NCBI GenBank assembly: GCA_050996405.1
Contig: JBPCRW010000082.1
Coordinates: forward strand, 1-20,476
Length of the DNA stretch: 20,476 nt
Source: JBPCRW01 sp050996405
Lineage (GTDB): Bacteria > Acidobacteriota > Blastocatellia > Pyrinomonadales > Pyrinomonadaceae
Direction: 5' to 3'
Program-made: the position numbers and the translations under genes
Part shown: piece by piece, positions 6,064 to 12,841 of the stretch
Layout: each line of letters opens with the position of its first letter
Position numbering within the stretch: position 1 is the stretch's first letter
Notes under the pieces: generated by a model
What the model was told of the DNA's origin: nothing
What the model saw: only the letters and a program-made list of their open reading frames with translations
Database searches by the model: none

Positions 6064-8790
6064 ATGAAAATTGAAATCGAAATCGAGCAAGGAGGACAGA
6101 AAAAAATCTTCACCAAAGAATTTACGACCGGCGAAACGGCGGGAACATCTTTTACGGTTTTGACGTTGGAAACTGTCGAGCAGGCGAAAAGGGAAGTAAA
6201 TTTTCAGGAGGCTGGAGAAACGAATTCTCAAAAAGAATATATGCCCGGTTATTACGACAGCGAAGGAAATTCTTACGATTTAAAGGAACGGCTCGGCACG
6301 GGCGGCGAAGGAAAAGTTTATCTGCTGGAAAATTCTGATTTGGTCGCCAAAATTTATCACGAAACGGTCACGCCGGAAAAGTCTGAAAAACTGCGCTGGA
6401 TGGCGGCGCATAAAAACGAACAGCTTTTAAAAGTCTCGGCTTGGGTCGAAGACGTTTTGCGGGATAAACCGGACGGAAAAATTGTCGGCTTTTTGATGCA
6501 AAATATAAAAGCAAAGGAAATTCACGAGCTATATTCTCTGAAAAGCCGCCGTGTGCATTTTCCCGAAGCGACGTGGCATTTTCTGGTTCACGCGGCGGCA
6601 AACGTCGCCCGCGCTTTTTACAATCTGCATAAAAATAATCACGTGATGGGCGATGTCAATCACGGCAACTGCGTCGTGCTGGCGGACGGCACGGTCAAAC
6701 TGATTGACTGCGACAGTTACAGCGTCAAAACCGATAAAATGCGCTATCCGTGCGAAGTCGGCGTAGCGACGCATCTCGCGCCGGAATTGCAGGGCGTAAA
6801 TTTAAGCCGCGTCGAGCGATTGGACAAACACGATAATTTCGGTCTCGCCGTGATTATTTTTCAATTGCTTTTCTTGGGCAGACATCCGTTCGCCGGAAAT
6901 TATCTGGGCGCGGAAGATAAATCCATCGAAGAATGCATCCGCGAATTGCGTTTCGCTTACGGCTCGAACGCCAAACTTAAAAACGTCGCGCAGCCGCCCG
7001 GAACTCTGCCGCTCGAAGCCGTCTCGCCGCGCGTCGCGTTGATGTTTGAACGCGCGTTTTTAACCGAAGACCGCCCCGAACCGCGCGAATGGATTGAAGC
7101 ACTTGAAGATTTGGCAAACAATCTCGAACAATGCAGCGAACATCCCGGACATATTTTTTACAAAGAAAATGTTCTCTGCCCATGGTGCGAAATCGAGATG
7201 GAAACCGGCGTGATGCTGTTTCCGTTCGTGATGTCGGACGTTTATTTAAAGAACAAAAACGACAAATCCTTTGATATTGTAACCGTCGAAAATCTGGTGG
7301 CGAGTCTGGATATTAAATCCGTTTTGCCCGATAAATTAAGAGAAAATACCGTGCTGGCAAATTCGTATGTGCTGCCTTCGCCTGAAATTGTCAAAGAAAA
7401 TTCCGAACAGCGTCGCCAACAACTTTTGCTAATCGGCATTTATTTTGCAGCGTTTTGTTACGTTACATTCGCTTTCGGCGGCTGCGCGGTTGTTCTCGGC
7501 ATCGTGGCGACGATTATTCTTTACACCAGATTCGGCGACACGGGCAAAATGATTCGTGTCGAAGCGCGCGACCGTCTGACCAAAGTTCAGCAAAAATGGC
7601 TCAAACTCGAAAACGACTGGACGCGCTTTCTCGCTTCTTCGGATTTGGATAAAAATCTGGCGCAGATTGACGGGAAAATTAATGATTACCGCCAACTCGA
7701 ACGCGGCAAATATAGAAAGGAAGCGGTTGGAGTCCAAAAAACAAATTTCGTCGAAAAAATTCAGGCGCAGTTCGATGTTGAATACACAGCGGAAATAACG
7801 GCAAAACGCGAAACGCTCGAACGGGAAATCACTAATTTGCTTCCCGTTCTGCGCGTCAGTTCGGTGCGCGTCAGTAAATATCAAAGACAATTGCAGACGC
7901 AATCGCAAACGCTCGCGCGTGAACTCGTGCAGTCCGAAAGCAACGTTAGGTTTCTCGGCAGTAATTTGCCGGTCGGAATTATTTTAATTTTAATCACCGT
8001 CGGAATATCAATTTTCGGTTCGATAGTCCATCAGAATTTCGCGCCTAATTTGACGACGGTAAGCAGCGTTCCGCCTCCCAATAAAGCCGGTCAATTTTCG
8101 GCGCTGGCGACGGTGGCGGAACCGAAAATGAATGTGTTTATACCGGAAGAAAATATCACCGATCGGGAGATTGAAAAATTTTCCGCGTCTGAGCGCGCAG
8201 ATATTGCGGGCGGACTGCTTAATCAGGCAAATCTTTCACTCGCGGATGTAGATTATGCGAAGGCAGAAAAGAAACTTAAGTTTGCGCTGCGGTTTGATCC
8301 CAAAAATGCCCGCGTAATTTCTAAAATCGGCTTCATCTTTTACAATCAGGGAAAATATTCTCAGTCGCTCGATTATTTCAATCGCGCGGCGGCAATCACT
8401 GATGATGATGACGAAACGAATTTTTATATCGGAATGAATTATCTGCAAATGAAAAATTATTCCGCCGCGCGAGATGTTTTCGTCAAATTAACCGGCGGCA
8501 CGATGAAGAACAATGAAGGTTTTTATAATCTCGGCTTGGCTTATCAAGGTTTAAAGGATTATTCGGCGGCAGTCGCGGCTTTTCAAAAAGCTCTTAATTT
8601 CAATCCGAATGACCTTGATTCAACTTACGAAATGGGAATCTGCTTCAGCAAAATCGGCGATAGGGAACAGGTGCTAAGGTTTTATCAGGCACTGCTGGAA
8701 AAAGACGGAAATCGCGCGGCGCAATTTAAAAAAGCGGTCGGCAAATCCTTCAATCTCGAATTACCGCCTGTAACGATAACTGTCAAATAA
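6064..8790 (+). CDS. Membrane Ser/Thr kinase with Zn-ribbon-like motif, coiled coil and TPRs (YegI/TerY-P type)
   Basis: This is a 908-residue protein. Residues 1-60 are a short beta-rich leader. The kinase domain spans about 70-350: glycine loop LGTGGEGKVY (77-86), K96 in VAKIYH, catalytic loop GDVNHGN (196-202, D197 and N202 spaced as in HRDxxxxN) and DCD (215-217) in place of DFG. The HRD-to-MGD and DFG-to-DCD changes are typical of the YegI branch and keep the catalytic Asp, Asn and Mg-binding Asp. C357, H360 or H363 and CPWC (372-375) suggest a zinc ribbon. A hydrophobic hairpin (about 454-487), a charged coiled coil (about 495-630) and a single membrane helix (about 636-656) follow. Residues about 700-890 hold TPR repeats. 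If the hairpin spans twice, the kinase faces the cytoplasm and the TPRs lie outside. It closes the triad with the vWA and PP2C genes. Confidence 0.85.
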   Translation: MKIEIEIEQGGQKKIFTKEFTTGETAGTSFTVLTLETVEQAKREVNFQEAGETNSQKEYMPGYYDSEGNSYDLKERLGTGGEGKVYLLENSDLVAKIYHETVTPEKSEKLRWMAAHKNEQLLKVSAWVEDVLRDKPDGKIVGFLMQNIKAKEIHELYSLKSRRVHFPEATWHFLVHAAANVARAFYNLHKNNHVMGDVNHGNCVVLADGTVKLIDCDSYSVKTDKMRYPCEVGVATHLAPELQGVNLSRVERLDKHDNFGLAVIIFQLLFLGRHPFAGNYLGAEDKSIEECIRELRFAYGSNAKLKNVAQPPGTLPLEAVSPRVALMFERAFLTEDRPEPREWIEALEDLANNLEQCSEHPGHIFYKENVLCPWCEIEMETGVMLFPFVMSDVYLKNKNDKSFDIVTVENLVASLDIKSVLPDKLRENTVLANSYVLPSPEIVKENSEQRRQQLLLIGIYFAAFCYVTFAFGGCAVVLGIVATIILYTRFGDTGKMIRVEARDRLTKVQQKWLKLENDWTRFLASSDLDKNLAQIDGKINDYRQLERGKYRKEAVGVQKTNFVEKIQAQFDVEYTAEITAKRETLEREITNLLPVLRVSSVRVSKYQRQLQTQSQTLARELVQSESNVRFLGSNLPVGIILILITVGISIFGSIVHQNFAPNLTTVSSVPPPNKAGQFSALATVAEPKMNVFIPEENITDREIEKFSASERADIAGGLLNQANLSLADVDYAKAEKKLKFALRFDPKNARVISKIGFIFYNQGKYSQSLDYFNRAAAITDDDDETNFYIGMNYLQMKNYSAARDVFVKLTGGTMKNNEGFYNLGLAYQGLKDYSAAVAAFQKALNFNPNDLDSTYEMGICFSKIGDREQVLRFYQALLEKDGNRAAQFKKAVGKSFNLELPPVTITVK

Positions 8791-8898
8791 TGACATCGCT
8801 TTGGAATTTAAGACTAAAAATATATTTCCAACGCGAACAAATATGGTAAAGTATCTTTTGAGTTTCAACCAAAATTTGTAGGGAGAGCAGAAAAGGTT

Positions 8899-9288
8899 AT
8901 GGCAACTAAAAAAGAGAGCAAAAAAACATCGTCGTCAACGGCTAAAGAGGGTAAAACTACAGCAAAGAAATCTACTAAAAGCAGACCGGCAAAAGGCATC
9001 ATCAGCAAAGCTAAAAAGGCTGTCGGAGAAGTTCTTTCCGATGTCGCCACAGGGGCTGCCAGCGGAGCCGCCAGCGGCGGAATTATAGCGGTCGGAAAAC
9101 TCGCGGGGATTGATAGTAAAGCGGAAGCGAAAAAGCCTTCGGCAAAAGCGAAAAGCGCGGGCAAATCATCAAACGCGGAAACTGCTAAAACAACGGCGAA
9201 GCCGAAAACCGCGAAAAAGGAAGACAAAAAAGCCGCGCCGTCAAAAACTAAAAGCCCTGCCGGAAATAAGAAAGCTGCAAAAAAATAA
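8899..9288 (+). CDS. Lys/Ala-rich histone H1-like protein
   Basis: The 129-residue product is very basic and of low complexity: an N-terminal Lys/Ser/Thr tail (1-35), a central segment about 36-75 (IISKAKKAVGEVLSDVATGA then ASGAASGGIIAVGKLAG), and a C-terminal tail of AK/PK/KK repeats (76-129). The tails resemble bacterial histone H1-like proteins that bind DNA without sequence preference and compact the nucleoid. The centre is unusual, as its small-residue Gly/Ala pattern looks like a glycine zipper able to self-associate or touch membranes. AAAAGG at 8891-8896 and GGGAG at 8881-8885 precede the ATG. It has its own 108-base leader, so it is probably not part of the kinase operon. A 152-residue hydrophobic antisense frame is only a mirror of the Lys/Ala codons. 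Confidence 0.72.
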   Translation: MATKKESKKTSSSTAKEGKTTAKKSTKSRPAKGIISKAKKAVGEVLSDVATGAASGAASGGIIAVGKLAGIDSKAEAKKPSAKAKSAGKSSNAETAKTTAKPKTAKKEDKKAAPSKTKSPAGNKKAAKK

Positions 9289-9312
9289 TCAAGGCAGTTT
9301 AAGATTACTTTC

Positions 9313-9353
9313 GTAAAACACAAGAGAACTTGATTGATTCTCTTGTGTTTTAC
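9313..9353. terminator. Bidirectional rho-independent terminator
   Basis: GTAAAACACAAGAGAA (9313-9328) pairs perfectly with TTCTCTTGTGTTTTAC (9338-9353) around a nine-base loop, giving 16 bp. Outer A and T runs provide U tracts in both directions. It lies between the convergent histone-like gene and clpA and overlaps the clpA stop codon at 9350-9352. Confidence 0.85.
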
Positions 9354-11611
9354 AGATTTAAATTCAATTCGCCGTCTTTCTCAATAACTGAAACGCTTCC
9401 GCCGTGTTCGAGTTTGCCGAATAAAATTTCCTGCGCGAGCGGCTCTTTGATTTTCTGCTGAATCAAACGCGCCATCGGACGCGCTCCGTATTTCGGGTCA
9501 AAACCGTTTTTCGCCAGCCATTCACGCGCCGCGTCTGTGAGTTTTACTATCACGCGCTTTTCGGCAAGCTGCCCGTTTAACTCGCCGATAAATTTATCGA
9601 CGACTTGTTTGATAATCGAAATATCGAGCGGTTTAAACGCCACCCACGCATCGAGGCGATTGCGAAATTCGGGCGAAAACGTGCGTTCGATTGCGCCTTT
9701 CGCCTGTCCTTTTGTTTCGGCTTGATTGCGAAAACCGACTCCGCCCGAAGAGATTTCACGCGCTCCGGCGTTGGTTGTCATAATCAACACGACATTGCGA
9801 AAATCAGCTTTTTTGCCGTTGTTGTCGGTCAGCGTCGCCGAATCCATCACTTGCAGCAGCAAATTGAAAAGATTCGGATGCGCTTTTTCGATTTCGTCCA
9901 GCACTAAAACGGCGTGCGGCGTTTTCATAATCGCGTCGGTCAAAAGTCCGCCCTGGTCAAAACCGACGTATCCGGGCGGCGCGCCAATCAAACGGGAAAC
10001 CGTGTGCGGCTCGGCATATTCGCTCATATCGAAACGTATAAATTCGATGCCGAGTTGCGCGGCAAGCTGTTTCGATAATTCCGTTTTGCCGACTCCGGTC
10101 GGACCCGAAAACAAAAACGAGCCGACGGGTTTTTCCGCATTTGAAAGTCCGGCACGCGAAATTTGAATCGCGCTAACGACTTTTTCAATCGCTTCAGTTT
10201 GCCCGAAAACAACCGTCTGCAAATCTTCGCGCAGAGTTTTCAGACGGTCTTTTTCCGACGCGACGACGGTTTTCGGCGGAATTTTCGCCATTCTCGCCAG
10301 CACTTTTTCGACCATCTGCACGGAAACTTTTTTCGGGCGTTTCGACGGCGGCAGCAATTTTACCATCGCGCCGACTTCGTCAATTACGTCAATCGCTTTG
10401 TCGGGCAAATATCGGTCATGCAGATATTTCGCGGCGAGTTCCGATGCGGCTTTCAAGGATTCATTGGAATATTTAACGCCGTGATGCGCTTCGTAAAATC
10501 GTTTTAAGCCTTTTAAAATCTGATAAGTTTCCTCTTCTGACGGCTCGCCGATTTCGATTTTCTGAAAACGTCTGGCAAGCGCGCGGTCGCGTTCAAACGC
10601 GGCTTTGTATTCGCTGTAAGTCGTCGAACCGATACAGCGCAGTTCGCCGCTTGCCAACGCCGGTTTCAAAATATTCGATGCGTCCATCGCGCCGCCTGAA
10701 ACCGCGCCCGCGCCGACAATCGTATGAATTTCGTCAATGAACAGAATCGCGTTTTCCTGCTTTTTCAACTCGCCGATAATTGCTTTGAAACGCTGTTCAA
10801 AATCGCCCCGATAGCGCGTTCCCGCCAAAACCGCGCCCATATCGAGCGCGAAAACTTTCGCGCCCTGCAAAACTTCCGGCACATTTTCTTCAGAGATTTT
10901 CAACGCCAAACCTTCCGCCAGCGCGGTTTTGCCAACTCCGGGTTCGCCGACATACAGCGGATTATTTTTCTTACGCCTGCATAGAACCTGAATCGTGCGC
11001 TCGATTTCCGCGTCGCGCCCGATAAGTGGGTCAATCTCGCCCTTTTTCGCTTTGGCGACAAGTTCGACGGTAAAAGATTCGAGCGGATTTTTTTGATTGC
11101 CGCTTGCGAATTGCCCGTCGGCAAATTCCGCGTCTTCAAAATCTTCGCCGCCGCCAAACGAGAGCGGAAACGGGTCTTCGATTTTCGAGATGCCGTGCGC
11201 GATGTAATTCAGAATGTCGAGCCGCTTGACATTCTGCTGCTGGAGCAGAAAAACGGCATAAGATTGTTCGGTTTGAAACAGCGCGGCGAGAATATTTCCG
11301 CCGTCAACATCGCTCTGCCCGCTGCCGCTCGCCTGCATCATCGCGTATTGAATAATATTCTGAAGCGTCGAAGTCAATTCCGGTATCAACTGAACATTAT
11401 CGGGTAATTTTTCGAGAGTTTGATTGAGATAATTATCCAGTTCGGCGGCTAATTCCTGCAAATTCGCGCCGCAGTTATAGAGAACATTGCGCGCCGTGTG
11501 GTCTTCGAGCAGCGCGTAAAGCAAATGTTCGACCGTCACATATTCGTGGCGGCGTTTGACGGCTTCATCAACCGCGACTCCGAGAGTTTCTTCCAATTCT
11601 TTCGTCAACAT
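9350..11611 (-). CDS. clpA: ATP-dependent Clp protease ATP-binding subunit ClpA
   Basis: This AAA+ unfoldase forms a hexamer that feeds substrates to ClpP and, with ClpS, degrades N-degron proteins. The 753-residue length is normal. The Clp N-domain covers about 1-145 (LEETLGVAVDEAVKRRHEYV, TVEHLLYALLED). AAA-1 has Walker A GEPGVGKT (222-229) and Walker B FIDE (291-294). AAA-2 has Walker A GPTGVGKT (503-510) and Walker B VLDE (570-573), and ends in GARPMARLIQQKIKEPLA. There is no ClpB/ClpC-type middle coiled coil between the AAA domains, which points to ClpA. The VGF tripeptide (625-627) sits where the IGL/F loop that docks on ClpP is found. The start is ATG at 11611 with no strong Shine-Dalgarno. 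No clpS is visible, although aat of the same pathway is in the window. Confidence 0.92.
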   Translation of the reverse strand: MLTKELEETLGVAVDEAVKRRHEYVTVEHLLYALLEDHTARNVLYNCGANLQELAAELDNYLNQTLEKLPDNVQLIPELTSTLQNIIQYAMMQASGSGQSDVDGGNILAALFQTEQSYAVFLLQQQNVKRLDILNYIAHGISKIEDPFPLSFGGGEDFEDAEFADGQFASGNQKNPLESFTVELVAKAKKGEIDPLIGRDAEIERTIQVLCRRKKNNPLYVGEPGVGKTALAEGLALKISEENVPEVLQGAKVFALDMGAVLAGTRYRGDFEQRFKAIIGELKKQENAILFIDEIHTIVGAGAVSGGAMDASNILKPALASGELRCIGSTTYSEYKAAFERDRALARRFQKIEIGEPSEEETYQILKGLKRFYEAHHGVKYSNESLKAASELAAKYLHDRYLPDKAIDVIDEVGAMVKLLPPSKRPKKVSVQMVEKVLARMAKIPPKTVVASEKDRLKTLREDLQTVVFGQTEAIEKVVSAIQISRAGLSNAEKPVGSFLFSGPTGVGKTELSKQLAAQLGIEFIRFDMSEYAEPHTVSRLIGAPPGYVGFDQGGLLTDAIMKTPHAVLVLDEIEKAHPNLFNLLLQVMDSATLTDNNGKKADFRNVVLIMTTNAGAREISSGGVGFRNQAETKGQAKGAIERTFSPEFRNRLDAWVAFKPLDISIIKQVVDKFIGELNGQLAEKRVIVKLTDAAREWLAKNGFDPKYGARPMARLIQQKIKEPLAQEILFGKLEHGGSVSVIEKDGELNLNL

Positions 11612-11776
11612 AAATTCAAAATTATTTTACCAGCTTTCGGGCGGCTTTTCACAACTTTCTATCCGGCAACGAATTTTTAGATTTACAATTTGAGAATTTG
11701 TTTGTCCGCGATTGAATTATAAAGTTTGGCGGAAATTTTAAGGTTTATTTGAACCGAAGTTTTTGATTTTGGAATT

Positions 11777-12745
11777 TCAGACCGAATTTTTGACCGCAAT
11801 TATTTCCGCCGCGATTGAGACGGCGATTTCTTCGGGCGTTCGACTGCCTATTTGCAACCCGATTGGCGTGTGGATTTGGTTTAGCTTTTCTTTCGGAAAA
11901 CCTTCCTTTTCGAGATTTCTCAACAAAGTTTTCATCTTCGCGCGGCTGCCGAGAACGCCGAAATACTTGTAATTTTTACCGAGTAATTTTCTAATCACAA
12001 TCTCGTCGGATTTATAGCCGAGCGTCATTACGACAACGAAATGACTCTCGCCGGAAGAAATAAATTCGCCGATTTTCTCGTAAGATTCGATAACGATTTT
12101 CGCGCGAACGAATTTATTTTTATCGAGCGTGTTTAAGTTTGGTCGGTCGTCGAAAAGTGAAATATGAAAATCCATTTTCGCCATAACTTCCGACAGAGCC
12201 AACGCGCAATGACCGCCGCCGACGATGAAAAGTTTATTTTTCAGCCCAAGTTTTTCTTCGTAAAGAAAATTATTTTTGCCCCTTTGCTCGAATTTAAAAT
12301 CGAAGTTATTTTCTTCCGTTTCACAAATTCGCAATTCGCAATTCGCAATTCGCAATTTTCGAGACTGCTGACTTTTGAGGGCGCGAATAATTTTATGAAC
12401 GGTTTTCAAATGCGCGGAATCCAGTTTGAAAAAAATAACGGTTTGCTTTCCCGAACAAATCATTCCGCTTGAAACGGGCGAATTTTTTTGATGAACCTGC
12501 TCGACGATTTCCGAATTAATTTTGAATTTTGAATTTTGAATTTTGACTTTGGCTGCTTCCGCCAATCGGACTTCCATCACGCCGCCGCCGATGCTTCCCG
12601 CTATTTCATTTGCGGCGACAATCATTTTGAAACCTTGTCTGCCCGGACTGCTGCCCGCGCTTTCCGCCACAATCAGCAGCATCACGATTTCGTTTCGCTT
12701 CAAATATTCGGCGGCAAATTGCCAAATTTCCAATTCCTTTTTCAT
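11777..12745 (-). CDS. xdhC: XdhC/CoxI-family molybdenum hydroxylase maturation factor
   Basis: XdhC proteins bind molybdenum cofactor, promote its sulfuration and insert it into xanthine dehydrogenase. The 322-residue product has the XdhC_CoxI N-domain (GSSPGRQGFKM at 31-41, GSIGGGVMEVRLAEAA from 50, CSGKQ with C97) and a Rossmann C-domain (LFIVGGGHCALALSEVMAKM from 172, FGVLGSRAKMKTLL, IGLQIGSRTPEEIAVSIAAE near the end). Two low-complexity inserts encoded by heptanucleotide repeats interrupt it: KVKIQNSKFKI (about 66-76) and RKLRIANCELRICE (about 129-142). The second sits in the linker between domains. It is the last gene of the xdhA-xdhB-xdhC series, 96 bases after xdhB. The frame stays open through both inserts, so the protein is probably made. 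Confidence 0.87.
   Translation of the reverse strand: MKKELEIWQFAAEYLKRNEIVMLLIVAESAGSSPGRQGFKMIVAANEIAGSIGGGVMEVRLAEAAKVKIQNSKFKINSEIVEQVHQKNSPVSSGMICSGKQTVIFFKLDSAHLKTVHKIIRALKSQQSRKLRIANCELRICETEENNFDFKFEQRGKNNFLYEEKLGLKNKLFIVGGGHCALALSEVMAKMDFHISLFDDRPNLNTLDKNKFVRAKIVIESYEKIGEFISSGESHFVVVMTLGYKSDEIVIRKLLGKNYKYFGVLGSRAKMKTLLRNLEKEGFPKEKLNQIHTPIGLQIGSRTPEEIAVSIAAEIIAVKNSV
12326..12357. repeat. Heptanucleotide tandem repeat AATTCGC x4.6, inside xdhC
   Basis: Four perfect 7-base units plus a partial AATT run within the xdhC coding sequence. Because 7 is not a multiple of 3, three units (21 bases) encode one seven-residue period, visible as LRIANCE followed by LRICE. The tract lies in the linker between the two XdhC domains. 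Confidence 0.9.
12519..12546. repeat. Heptanucleotide tandem repeat ATTTTGA x4, inside xdhC
   Basis: Four perfect units in direct succession within xdhC, encoding the KIQNSKFKI segment. A gain or loss of one unit would shift the reading frame. The unit differs in sequence from the tract at 12326, but the length of seven is the same. Confidence 0.9.
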
Positions 12746-12806
12746 TTGAGAGAAAAATTTGTCGGCGAAAATCGGCGGCGGCGCAAATTAAATTCGCTTG
12801 TATTTT

Positions 12807-12837
12807 GTCCGCGTTCGTCCGCAAAATTTCGCGGCGG
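12807..12837. repeat. Dispersed TCCGCG-type intergenic repeat, copy B
   Basis: The plus strand reads GTCCGCGTTCGTCCGC, then AAAATTTCGCGGCGG. It aligns closely with copy A at 15131-15160 (TCCGCG, two to three bases, TCCGC, AAAAT, then GCGGC). It lies between the xdhC start and the xdhB stop, five bases from the latter. Confidence 0.65.
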
Positions 12838-12841
12838 AAAA

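Noticed and set aside
7429..7908. 159-residue open frame on the minus strand inside the kinase gene
   Set aside because: It lies wholly opposite the membrane and coiled-coil part of the kinase, and its Phe/Arg-rich product has no recognisable pattern.
8865..9323. 152-residue hydrophobic frame on the minus strand opposite the histone-like gene
   Set aside because: The apparent membrane-like sequence is the reverse reading of Lys and Ala codons; the plus-strand gene has a ribosome binding site and a known composition type.
9350..11611. Calling the unfoldase clpB or clpC
   Set aside because: There is no middle-domain coiled coil between the AAA modules, the N-domain is ClpA-like, and the ClpP-docking VGF loop argues against ClpB.
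12326..12546. Could the repeats in xdhC be a CRISPR array?
   Set aside because: The units are only seven bases long, without spacers, and lie inside a coding frame; no cas genes are present.
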